A program made the position numbers and the translations under genes. The notes below the pieces were generated by a model that saw nothing but the letters and a program-made list of their open reading frames with translations, had not been told where the DNA came from and did no database searches. A stretch of DNA of 64,000 nt from an uncultured Lachnospiraceae bacterium (GTDB lineage Bacteria > Bacillota > Clostridia > Lachnospirales > Lachnospiraceae): NCBI GenBank assembly GCA_910587765.1, contig CAJUNR010000007.1, forward strand, positions 1 through 64,000, given 5' to 3'. This document shows, in pieces, positions 52,074 to 60,011 of the stretch. Position 1 is the stretch's first letter. Every line of letters begins with the position of its first letter.

Positions 52074-53621
52074 TCACTTTCCATGCTGTCCTGTAAATCC
52101 GTTGATAAACTGTCCGATAAATTCATATCCGACCGCCAGGTTGATATTCTGTCCGTTATCAAATCCCGCCGTGCTGATTCCAATCACTTCGCCGAACATA
52201 TTGAGCACCGCTCCGCCGGAACTGCCGTGGGAGATCGGCGCCGTGAACTGAATCATATCCACATCGTTGATCACCCGGAACCCCGAGATGATTCCGTCCG
52301 AAACCGAATTGAAAAGTCCCAGGGGGCTTCCGATTGCCACCACCTTCTGCCCCCGCACCAGCTTCCGGCCTCCACGGTAGACAGGCAACGGCCGCAGCCT
52401 CCGGTCAATGCGGATCACCGCCAGATCCAGAACGGAATTGTACTTGATAATCTCGTCGGTTTTATAGATGGTATCGTCGTCCTCAATCCGGACCGAATAG
52501 AATCTTCCGCCGGTGGCCACATGATGATTCGTCAGAATATAGCCTTCCTCGCCGATCATGATACCGGAGCCGTTGCCCAGAATCTCTCCCTTTTTATCAT
52601 GTACGGAAATCATCACCACCGAGGAAGCCAGGCGCGCCAGCTCCTCGAAATCCAGCTCCCTGCGGGCGCCTCCGCCCGCAGAGCCTCCGCCCGTCCCCGG
52701 AACCGCCCGGACGCTCCGCCCCGCTCCCGCATTCCCGGAACCGACTCCCGGTGCGCCGGAAACCGCTCTGCGCTGTCCGTCCGCACCGTTTCCGCAGGCT
52801 GCGGACCGTCCCCTTCCCGGCGCGCTCCCGCCGTTTCCGGAACTTCCTGCTGTCCGCACCTCCAGAGGCCGCCTCACCCGCTCGCTTCTCCTCGGCGTAT
52901 GCGCGGGAACGGCGGGCGCAGGCCCCTCCGGCGTATACGGCGGAAGCGTACAGGATCCGAACGCCCCCAGCCGGATCTGTCTCGACAGCTTCAGGCTCTC
53001 CAGCTTCCCGTCAATATCCGACTGGTACTGCAGCAGCAGCACATCCACGCCCAGAAACGTCATAAAACAGGCAAACAGATATTCCTGTTTTCTCGAAAGG
53101 TTCTCTACCGCCAGCTTCATAACGTCCTGCGGCCTGTAATCGTGCAGAATCCCTCTGCCCGCCTGATCGGTCCAGAACATCAGCTTTACCGCAAAGTTTT
53201 TCTCCATGGAGGCGCTTGCCTGCGGCGTCACCTGGCCGAAAAGACGCAGCGCTTCCCCGCAGGCGCAGGCAAGCGCTGCCTTCAGCTCCTCATTCTGCTC
53301 CGAAATGCGGATATTCAGCACCTTTCTGCCGCTCCCGAGCCAGTTCTCATAACAGCCCGAATAATAATTCACGTCCTCCGACGCCGCCAGCACGGGAAGC
53401 GCGCCGAGCCTTCGGTACTTCACCTGACCCTGCGCCGCCTGCCCTGACAGCAGGCGGTCCATCCCGGCAATCTCGTCCGCATACCCGGCGTTCATGCCGG
53501 CCGCGCGGATAAAACACACCTCTTTACAGTCTCCGCTGAATCCGCCTCTGCTATTCGCAAATGCACTGATGGAAGAGACGTCTGTTACATTATGCCTGAT
53601 CTTCATAATTCCCTCGTACAT
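52074..53621 (-). CDS. Trypsin-like serine protease with N-terminal YceG-like module
   Basis: A 515-residue fusion. Residues 1-220 hold a cysteine-containing domain ending in FLGVDVLLLQYQSDIDGK, similar to the repeated strand in YceG. Residues ~225-320 are a low-complexity linker rich in Gly, Pro, Ala and Arg. Residues ~330-505 are a DegP-type protease domain with H367 (TNHHV), D399 (NSVLDLAVI) and S468 (HGSSGG); there is no PDZ domain. No signal peptide is seen, so it is probably cytoplasmic. ATG 53621 has AGGGGAG upstream. It is the first gene of the Ter operon. The activating stimulus and substrate are unknown. Confidence 0.88.
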   Translation of the reverse strand: MYEGIMKIRHNVTDVSSISAFANSRGGFSGDCKEVCFIRAAGMNAGYADEIAGMDRLLSGQAAQGQVKYRRLGALPVLAASEDVNYYSGCYENWLGSGRKVLNIRISEQNEELKAALACACGEALRLFGQVTPQASASMEKNFAVKLMFWTDQAGRGILHDYRPQDVMKLAVENLSRKQEYLFACFMTFLGVDVLLLQYQSDIDGKLESLKLSRQIRLGAFGSCTLPPYTPEGPAPAVPAHTPRRSERVRRPLEVRTAGSSGNGGSAPGRGRSAACGNGADGQRRAVSGAPGVGSGNAGAGRSVRAVPGTGGGSAGGGARRELDFEELARLASSVVMISVHDKKGEILGNGSGIMIGEEGYILTNHHVATGGRFYSVRIEDDDTIYKTDEIIKYNSVLDLAVIRIDRRLRPLPVYRGGRKLVRGQKVVAIGSPLGLFNSVSDGIISGFRVINDVDMIQFTAPISHGSSGGAVLNMFGEVIGISTAGFDNGQNINLAVGYEFIGQFINGFTGQHGK

Positions 53622-53758
53622 GCTTCTCCCCTGCATCTTCTGTTCTGACCGTCCTGTCCGCGGGAACCGGTTTTGCCGGTGTCTGCATAGGCTTTGCATA
53701 TGGCATACACGATGCATTGCATTCCCGCTTTCATTCGGTGCAGTATCATACTGCCGAC

Positions 53759-53814
53759 ATTATAGCATATTTCAAAAACAATTACTATGATTTTATTCTT
53801 AATAATGATATAAT
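53759..53814. promoter_or_regulatory. Divergent extended -10 promoters
   Basis: The minus strand has TGC-TATAAT (53759-53764 in plus coordinates) for the Ter operon. The plus strand has TGA-TATAAT (-10 at 53809-53814) for the CitE-like gene. Both have a TG motif one base before the -10 and poor -35 boxes. The AT-rich 45 bases between them are a likely site for shared control. The 249-base gap holds nothing else obvious. Confidence 0.6.
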
Positions 53815-53870
53815 GGCGGATATCCGGTCCGCAAGCACAGCGGGCATTTTATGAGGAGAGATCACATCTT

Positions 53871-54830
53871 ATGAAAGATTCCGTATTATATTACAGCGTC
53901 GGCCCTCTTTTGTACTGCCCCGCAGACCATACCGGCATCGCCGCCTCCCTGATCCGCGAGCGCTTCGGGACCCGCTATTCCCTGGCTCTGTGCCTCGAAG
54001 ACACCATCGCCGACGATCATGTGGAAGCTGCGGAACGGCAGCTTGCGCTCACCCTGGAAACCCTGCAGAAGGCCGCTTCCGAAAAGCCGTTTTTTTTACC
54101 CAAACTCTTTGTGAGAGTCCGGAACCCGCAGCAGATCCCGCGGCTCCTTGACCGCCTTAAAGGCGCCTCTTTCCTCCTTACCGGTTTTATTCTTCCGAAG
54201 TTTTCCGTCGAAAACGCGGCGGCGTATATGGATGCGGTCCTGCGGGCCAATCAGAATGCGAAAGAACCGCTCTACCTTATGCCGATCCTCGAAGATCCCG
54301 CTCTGGTCGACCTTCGGACCAGACACGAACTTTTATATCACTTAAAGGATTTGCTCGCCCCTATACAGGAGCTGGTTCTGAACATCCGGGTAGGCGGCAA
54401 CGATCTGTGCCATGTATTCGGCTTCCGCCGGGGCCCAGCGGAATCCATCCACAGCCTCGCGGCGATTTCCGGTATTTTCTCGGATATCATCACCGTCTTC
54501 GGAACGGACTATGTGGTTTCCGGGCCTGTGTGGGAATATTACAGCGGAAAGCACTGGAAGAAAGGTCTGAAAAAAGAACTGAAAGAAGACCGGCTGTGCG
54601 GGTTCACCGGCAAAACCGTCATTCATCCCCGCCAGATCGAACTGGTCAACGAGGCCTACAAAGTATCCTCAAAAGACCTGGCGGATGCGCAGGCCATTCT
54701 GGGCTGGGACAAAAACGCACCCAGACTGGTGTCCGGATGCACTTCCAGAGAACGGATGAACGAATACAAGGTGCACTCCCGCTGGGCAAAGAGGATCCTG
54801 CTGCTGTCGGAAGCCTACGGGGTACGGTGA
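53871..54830 (+). CDS. HpcH/HpaI aldolase - citrate lyase beta-like protein
   Basis: A 319-residue TIM-barrel protein of the CitE/HpcH family. The acidic metal-site positions are seen in LCLEDTIADD, MPILEDP and RVGGNDLC, and the fold ends with GKTVIHPRQIELVN. Such CitE-like proteins are part of the biosynthetic gene group that travels with Ter stress genes, where they may make or break a C-C or acyl bond in an unknown metabolite. ATG 53871 has GAGGAGA upstream. It is divergent from the Ter operon, with overlapping control regions. The exact reaction is not known. Confidence 0.85.
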   Translation: MKDSVLYYSVGPLLYCPADHTGIAASLIRERFGTRYSLALCLEDTIADDHVEAAERQLALTLETLQKAASEKPFFLPKLFVRVRNPQQIPRLLDRLKGASFLLTGFILPKFSVENAAAYMDAVLRANQNAKEPLYLMPILEDPALVDLRTRHELLYHLKDLLAPIQELVLNIRVGGNDLCHVFGFRRGPAESIHSLAAISGIFSDIITVFGTDYVVSGPVWEYYSGKHWKKGLKKELKEDRLCGFTGKTVIHPRQIELVNEAYKVSSKDLADAQAILGWDKNAPRLVSGCTSRERMNEYKVHSRWAKRILLLSEAYGVR

Positions 54831-54836
54831 GCGCGC

Positions 54837-54890
54837 AAAAAGCTCCTGATACCGGCCTGCTGTTTCTGCAGTCCTGTATCGGGAGCTTTT
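54837..54890. terminator. Bidirectional terminator after the CitE-like gene
   Basis: AAAAGCTCC-GATAC and GTATC-GGAGCTTTT form a long stem with one bulge on each side, with A and T runs at its base, so it can stop transcription from both sides. Confidence 0.85.
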
Positions 54891-54957
54891 CAGAAGTGTT
54901 CAGGTTTTCCCTTTCCTGCTTCCATCAGGATCTGAACATTTTCGGCGAATACGGCGG

Positions 54958-55962
54958 TTATTCCTCCAGCGCGAACCGCCGGTAATACTGCTCTGCTTCC
55001 GCGTCGGTTAATTTAAAGTGCTTCTGCAGTTTTTCAAGGATGCGGGCCTCCGGTACCGCTTCCTCCATATTGTCCTCAATCATCGCCCGGATTCCTTTTT
55101 CCAGTCCCTGCTCCAGCCCATCTTCCAGCCCGTCCCGGTACACGCATTCTCCCAGTCCGCTCACCTCTCCTGCCTCCTTCCATAATTCTTCATTCGAGGA
55201 AAAATCAATGTACTCCGACACTTTGTCCAGAAAATCTTTCTCATGCGGATACATGATCGTATTCAGAAAACGCAGGAGTTCATAATCCACGTCTTCTCTG
55301 TTTCCATTATACACCCTCTGCCCCAGTTTGATAATCACCAGCGTCATCAAATCATAAAATTCTTTTGCCGCCCCGCAGCTTCCCGTGTCTTTCGTGTTCG
55401 TCACTTCATAGACGGCGACGCTGTTGCGTGCCCCTCTTGGGATATCATCCCGGCAGATCCAGATGCTGTAACACTTTTCCAATCCGCTGTAGTCCGTCTC
55501 GTCCGTAACCAGGGAAAGCTGGGACGACAGGCTTCTGGCCAGATAATACATTCCCCTCTTTTCAATGGGATAGCCCGGCCGGTACGTCTTCTGAGACTCC
55601 AGGTTCATATGAAGGCTGACCAGCATGCCCTCTCTGGAGAGCACCGGATTCTTCGCACGGAACACCAGATCAAAATGTGAGGTCTTCTCATTCAACTGCA
55701 CATATTCCGCGCAGTCCCCGGAAACTCTCGTATTCGTTCTTCCGGACGAAACCTCCTTTCCATCCGTCACCGGGCCGGCCTCTATGAAGTCCATGATTTC
55801 CTTCCGGCTGTACCCCCTGTATTCGGCAACCACTTCTCCGAGGATGACGGCAAGCACTTCCCGGTTATGTAAAAGCGCCCTGCTCTGCGCATCCAGACCG
55901 GCCATATCTTTCGTAAGCTGCATGGAACTCAAAACCTCCATGCTTCCTGTGACCCTGTCCAT
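54958..55962 (-). CDS. Rpn/PD-(D/E)XK family nuclease (transposase-like)
   Basis: A 334-residue protein of the Rpn-like PD-(D/E)XK family, abundant in Lachnospiraceae. The nuclease core is HFDLVFRAKN, then MNLESQKTY (the acid-x-Q and lysine positions) and a conserved PIEKRGMYYLARSL segment. The C-terminus holds short GLEDGLEQGLEKG repeats and ends in a helical domain, typical of the family. Rpn proteins have DNA nuclease activity and promote recombination; other roles, including phage defence, are suggested. AGGAGG precedes ATG 55962, and a good promoter is present. Confidence 0.85.
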   Translation of the reverse strand: MDRVTGSMEVLSSMQLTKDMAGLDAQSRALLHNREVLAVILGEVVAEYRGYSRKEIMDFIEAGPVTDGKEVSSGRTNTRVSGDCAEYVQLNEKTSHFDLVFRAKNPVLSREGMLVSLHMNLESQKTYRPGYPIEKRGMYYLARSLSSQLSLVTDETDYSGLEKCYSIWICRDDIPRGARNSVAVYEVTNTKDTGSCGAAKEFYDLMTLVIIKLGQRVYNGNREDVDYELLRFLNTIMYPHEKDFLDKVSEYIDFSSNEELWKEAGEVSGLGECVYRDGLEDGLEQGLEKGIRAMIEDNMEEAVPEARILEKLQKHFKLTDAEAEQYYRRFALEE

Positions 55963-56000
55963 ATGGTTCCTCCTGTCGGTTATCGAGTTTGTATGCTTAT

Positions 56001-56029
56001 AGCATATATAAAAACAACATATTTGTCAA
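56001..56029 (-). promoter_or_regulatory. Predicted promoter of the Rpn-like gene
   Basis: On the minus strand TTGACA (consensus), 17 bases, TATGCT. Confidence 0.7.
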
Positions 56030-56061
56030 CTCTGACAGAAATGAACTGAATTTTTCCAGAC

Positions 56062-56100
56062 AAAAAACCTGATGCAAGTTTCTTCATACTTTACATCAGG
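56062..56100 (-). terminator. Terminator after the broken AAA/nuclease gene
   Basis: On the minus strand CCTGATG and CATCAGG pair around a long loop, followed by TTTTTT. Confidence 0.75.
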
Positions 56101-56132
56101 CTTTATAAATTTGTCCCTGTTTTATTTTCTTC

Positions 56133-57381
56133 CTAAACCACTGCCTCTACAATGAACTGTTCGCCCCGGTAATCCACAATCACGTCTGTCCGTCTTGCAT
56201 CCCTTGTCTGCGCTTCCAGGTAATAATTCCCGGTTCCGTTGATAATCGGCTTCAAGTACAGCAAAAAGATTTTCCTGCCGTACGTTTCGAGAAATTTTTC
56301 ATCTTTTTCACTGTAAATATCCTGAAAATATTCTACAAATTTCCGGAGCACCAGATCCATATCCAGTCTTCCGTTTTTTATAAACTGGCTTCTGTCGCTG
56401 TCGCCTCTGGAAAACGCATCGCTCCTGCTTTCCTGTGTCGCAAACAGATTGAGAAGGTACATTTCAAAAATCCGATTGGAAATCGTCACGCCGCCGTCCT
56501 GTTCCTTCAGATATCCAAACATCATTCCTGGATTGATGGATTTCTCCCCGGGACTGAAAATGATCCGTTTCCCGCAGAACAGAATATCTTCTATCGCTGC
56601 TTTCAAATTCGGATACCGGTCAAGCTGTCTGACCATACTGTCAAAAAGCGTCAGGTTCGTTTTTAAAAGCATATTAACCGCATAAGATACTCCTTCCCTG
56701 CCCCAGACATTTTTTTGTTCTGCATATTGTGAGGCTTCCGGCATATCTTCATCCATTTTCCTGCAGATGGCAGATACCAGCCAGGGATATCCCGACGTAT
56801 ACTCATAAATCTCTTCCGCCACCCGGCGCAGATCTGCCCCTGTGTGATGCTCCCGTTCGTATTCCTCCAGCATCTGCTCTATCTGACCGGCAGAAAAATT
56901 CATATCCACTTTAAAATCAGCAGCAATGTTCCACGGACTGTTATATTTATGCCCTGCTTCCGGACGCAGTTTCAGCTTCAGATTCTTAATGTCATAGACC
57001 CCCGCCAGAATCACAGAATGAAAGATCGGCATATCATCCCGATCCAGATAACATCCTCTAAGCTGTGCGAGAAAATCCAGAAACACCTGATGATTGGATG
57101 CGCTGTCCACTTCATCAATCATCAGAACAATCGGCTTTGGCGATGCCATACATATCTGACTTAACTTTTCAAACAATTCCATCAACCCCATAATCCCGTT
57201 TCAGATACTCGGCCAGCGCCCGCAGCGTCGTCGTCGTCCCATACTGTCTGCCCCGGTTTATAATAAAATATTTCCCCGGATCTACATATTGCTTCCTTAT
57301 CTGACAGATTCGGTCATCCAACGGCACCATATAATGCTTCTCGGGAATACAGACTCCCTCCGTATTAAAATATTTCCTCAT
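56133..57381 (-). pseudogene. AAA-ATPase/PD-(D/E)XK nuclease gene, broken
   Basis: Two frames (57381-57169 and 57191-56133) together encode a protein of the AAA-ATPase-like plus C-terminal nuclease family common in anaerobes. There are three lesions. The Walker A lysine is threonine (RQYGTTTT). A stretch of about 60 residues between Walker A and the KPIVLMIDEVDSA Walker B is missing, with a frame change at 57170-57190. The C-terminus stops within the nuclease core (GEQFIVEAVV), before the usual catalytic lysine. The missing length is judged against remembered homologues. Its promoter is still good, so it may still be transcribed. Confidence 0.82.
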
Positions 57382-57426
57382 CCGGCCGATTCACCTCTCT
57401 TTGACTGTCTTTTCCGCCTTTCTGTC

Positions 57427-57455
57427 ATTATAGCATCGGCAGTTTCCGGTGTAAA
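57427..57455 (-). promoter_or_regulatory. Predicted promoter of the broken AAA gene
   Basis: On the minus strand TTTACA, 17 bases, TATAAT, with a TGC extension. Confidence 0.75.
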
Positions 57456-57467
57456 GAAAAGAACGTT

Positions 57468-58514
57468 TCAGAAAATCACCATAATCTTCACATAATCCTC
57501 CGTCTTGTCCCGCATGATATGGAGGCCCCGCTCCAGCTCCTCCAGACGCAGGCGGTGCGTAATCAGCGCCTGCGGGTCCATCCGCTTCTCCGCCAGACGG
57601 GACAGCACATAATTCCAGTCGTCCCCCGGCTCCTGCAGAAACGTCGAGTTCCAGGTGCCGCTCACCGTCAGTTGATTCCGCAGAATCTTCCAGTAAATCT
57701 CTCTCGGAAAGTGCATGTCCGTAAACGGATTGCCCACCAGCAGCACCCGTCCCAGAGGCGCGGTATTCTCCACGCCCAGCAGACACGTTTCCTCTCTCCC
57801 GACGCATTCAAAAAACACGTCCGCGCCCCTGCCTGCCGTCCGCTCCTGTATCCACCGCGCGGCGTCCTCTTTGCGGCTGTCGCAGTACGCCTCCCCGGGC
57901 ACGCCCAACCTGCGCGCCATCTGTCTCTGAAACTCCTTATTTCCGACCAGCAGCAGCTTCTTCACTCCCGCCTCCAGCAGAAACATCGTCAGAAACAGCC
58001 CGATCGTTCCCAGACCGCAGACCGCCACGGTATCGCTCTTCCGGGGTCTTGCGCGCCTCATCGCATGGACCGCCACGGACATCGGCTCCAGCATCGCGGC
58101 CTCCTCAAACGTCACCTCATCCGGCAGGCGCAGAAGATTCTTCACCGGCGCCGTTACATATTCGGTAAAAGCGCCGTCCCTTCGGGAGCCGATATAGCCG
58201 TAATTCCGGCACAGCTCATAATGTCTCTTCCGGCAGGGCAGGCATTCCCCGCAGGGAATCAGCGGGAAGACGCCGACTCTGCGTCCGGTCCAGTCCGCGT
58301 CCGCGCCCCGGCCCGTCTCCGTCACCACGCCGGAAAACTCATGTCCCGGAATCAGGGGATGAACATGAGCGCCGTTCTGATACAGCCGCGGAATGTCGGA
58401 GCCGCAGACCCCCGCCGCCTTTACCTGCACCAGCGCCTCCCCCTCCGCCGGCGCCGGTTTTCTCACCTGTTCCAGCCGCAGATCCCCGGCTCCGTGCAGT
58501 ACCCATGCCTTCAT
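57468..58514 (-). CDS. Zinc alcohol dehydrogenase, TarJ-like ribulose-5-phosphate reductase
   Basis: A 348-residue medium-chain dehydrogenase. The catalytic zinc ligands appear in AAGVCGSD and GHEFSG, the structural zinc in CGECLPCRKRHYELC, and the Rossmann motif is VCGLGTIGLF. It resembles galactitol-1-phosphate dehydrogenase and TarJ. Its ATG overlaps the TarI-like gene (ATGA), and a ribulose-phosphate epimerase lies upstream. In that setting reduction of ribulose-5-phosphate to ribitol-5-phosphate is the best reading; the substrate is inferred. It is the last gene of the surface-polymer cluster. Confidence 0.8.
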   Translation of the reverse strand: MKAWVLHGAGDLRLEQVRKPAPAEGEALVQVKAAGVCGSDIPRLYQNGAHVHPLIPGHEFSGVVTETGRGADADWTGRRVGVFPLIPCGECLPCRKRHYELCRNYGYIGSRRDGAFTEYVTAPVKNLLRLPDEVTFEEAAMLEPMSVAVHAMRRARPRKSDTVAVCGLGTIGLFLTMFLLEAGVKKLLLVGNKEFQRQMARRLGVPGEAYCDSRKEDAARWIQERTAGRGADVFFECVGREETCLLGVENTAPLGRVLLVGNPFTDMHFPREIYWKILRNQLTVSGTWNSTFLQEPGDDWNYVLSRLAEKRMDPQALITHRLRLEELERGLHIMRDKTEDYVKIMVIF

Positions 58515-59221
58515 CCAGTCTCCCCTCCCGTTTCCATCATCCGCCGGAACCGTTCCAGATCCGCCTCCGTTGTGATCTTGTAGTTTCTCTCGTCCCCCGG
58601 AATCATCACAATGTCCATTCCGTCCAGCACCGCCGGTTCCGTGGAACCGTTGATCCGCAGAATGCGCTCCGGCAGAAGTTTCCGGTTGGCCTCATAATAT
58701 CTCCCGATACGGAAGACCTCGGGCGCCTGCCCCGCATAGACGGTCCCGCGGTCCAGCAGGGCGGAGACGCTCCGCCCTCCGTCCGTACTCGTATAGACCG
58801 TATCCTTCATCGGCAGCACCGGCATCAGCCCGTCGTGTCCGGCCGCATCGCGGATGCAGTCCGTAATCTGCTCCGCCGACAGCAGCGGCCTGGCCGCGTC
58901 ATGGATGAATACGTAGCCCGAATCCTCTGCATAACGCCGCAGATCCCCAAGGCCGTTCCAGATGGACAGCTGCCGGTTCTCACCCGGTGCGGAAAACCCC
59001 CGGAACTTCCTCTGCGGATCGGCCGTTTCCAGCCACTCCCGGATCTTCGGCCGCCATTCTTCGGCCGCCACAATCTGCAGGGCGTCGATGTCTTCATGCC
59101 GCGACAACGTCTCCACACACCAGGCAATCATCGGCCGGTGCGCTACCGTTATGTACTGTTTGGGGATCCTTGATCCCAGACGAAGTCCGGTCCCGCCGGA
59201 CAGAATCAATGCCACATTCAT
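58511..59221 (-). CDS. IspD/TarI-family cytidylyltransferase
   Basis: A 236-residue nucleotidyltransferase. It has the N-terminal LILSGGTGLRLGSRIPKQY motif, the DAARPL segment and the late NGSTEPAVLDGMDIVMIPGD and KITTEADLERF blocks. It uses CTP. IspD (isoprenoid) and TarI (ribitol-5-phosphate) are related; the overlapping TarJ-like dehydrogenase and absence of ispF favour a CDP-ribitol role. AGGAG precedes ATG 59221. It lies 54 bases after the epimerase gene. Confidence 0.85.
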   Translation of the reverse strand: MNVALILSGGTGLRLGSRIPKQYITVAHRPMIAWCVETLSRHEDIDALQIVAAEEWRPKIREWLETADPQRKFRGFSAPGENRQLSIWNGLGDLRRYAEDSGYVFIHDAARPLLSAEQITDCIRDAAGHDGLMPVLPMKDTVYTSTDGGRSVSALLDRGTVYAGQAPEVFRIGRYYEANRKLLPERILRINGSTEPAVLDGMDIVMIPGDERNYKITTEADLERFRRMMETGGETG

Positions 59222-59275
59222 AGGTTCCGCTCCTGTCTCTTCTGCTTTTCATGGATCATAACCTGTTGGTATCCG

Positions 59276-59938
59276 CTAAAACCGCAGCTCCCGTATCGCG
59301 CGCAGCGTTTCGCCGTAGGGTTTTCCCTTTCCGAACAGGAGCGTCGTTCCCAGCACAAAGCCGCGCACCCCTTTGGGCGCAAACTCCAGAATCTTCTCCG
59401 CGCTGCAGGCGCCGTCCCAGTAAAGTTCAAAATCCATATCCTCTTTCATGGACAGCAGTTTTGTAATTTTCTTTCCCACGTAGGGAAGATACATCTGGCC
59501 GGCATTTCCCGGATTGACCGACATGACCAGTACCTTTTTCACGATGCGCAGCATCTCCATCACCGTCTCCACAGAGGTTCCCGGATTGACGGCGATTCCC
59601 GGAATCATACCCGCATTGATGATGCTCTGCAGCGTCGTGGACGGATGGTACTCCGCTTCCGGGTGGATATAGACCGTGTCGCCCTTTCGCAGATTTTTCA
59701 GGAAAAGTTCGATGCGGTTGTTGGGATGCTCGATCATCAGATGCACATCCAGCGGCTTCGCCGTCGCGCCGGCGATGTATTTCATATCGTTTAAAGACAT
59801 GGCGAAATTGGAGACGTAGCGTCCGTCCATGATATCAATGTGGAACGAGTCAATCCCTCCTTCGCCCAGTTCCTTTACCTCCCGCTCCAGATGTCCGTAG
59901 TCCGCGCACATCATGGAGGCCATCAGTTCAAACTGCAT
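59276..59938 (-). CDS. Ribulose-phosphate 3-epimerase family protein
   Basis: A 220-residue TIM-barrel epimerase. Metal and catalytic residues are in SFHIDIMDGRYV (catalytic Asp) and DVHLMIEHP, and the second Asp is in ELYWDGACS where canonical enzymes have VDGG. The MSVNPGNAGQ loop is typical. It may supply ribulose-5-phosphate to the CDP-ribitol steps downstream, or act on another ketose phosphate such as allulose-6-phosphate. ATG 59938 has AAAGGAG 8 bases upstream; the longer frame has no ribosome site. Confidence 0.85.
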   Translation of the reverse strand: MQFELMASMMCADYGHLEREVKELGEGGIDSFHIDIMDGRYVSNFAMSLNDMKYIAGATAKPLDVHLMIEHPNNRIELFLKNLRKGDTVYIHPEAEYHPSTTLQSIINAGMIPGIAVNPGTSVETVMEMLRIVKKVLVMSVNPGNAGQMYLPYVGKKITKLLSMKEDMDFELYWDGACSAEKILEFAPKGVRGFVLGTTLLFGKGKPYGETLRAIRELRF

Positions 59939-60011
59939 GGGTATTACTCCTTTTCTTTCAAAAATAAAAATCCTGACGGAAGTCCGGAGTCCCCTGCCAT
60001 TCCCTTTTCCC

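Noticed and set aside
50841..53447. 868-codon plus-strand ORF across yceG and the protease gene
   Set aside because: It spans two real genes in antisense and has low-complexity composition; GC bias keeps the frame open.
58511..59221. Calling the cytidylyltransferase IspD of the isoprenoid pathway
   Set aside because: There is no ispF partner, and the gene overlaps a TarJ-like dehydrogenase in a surface-polymer cluster, so a TarI role is more likely.
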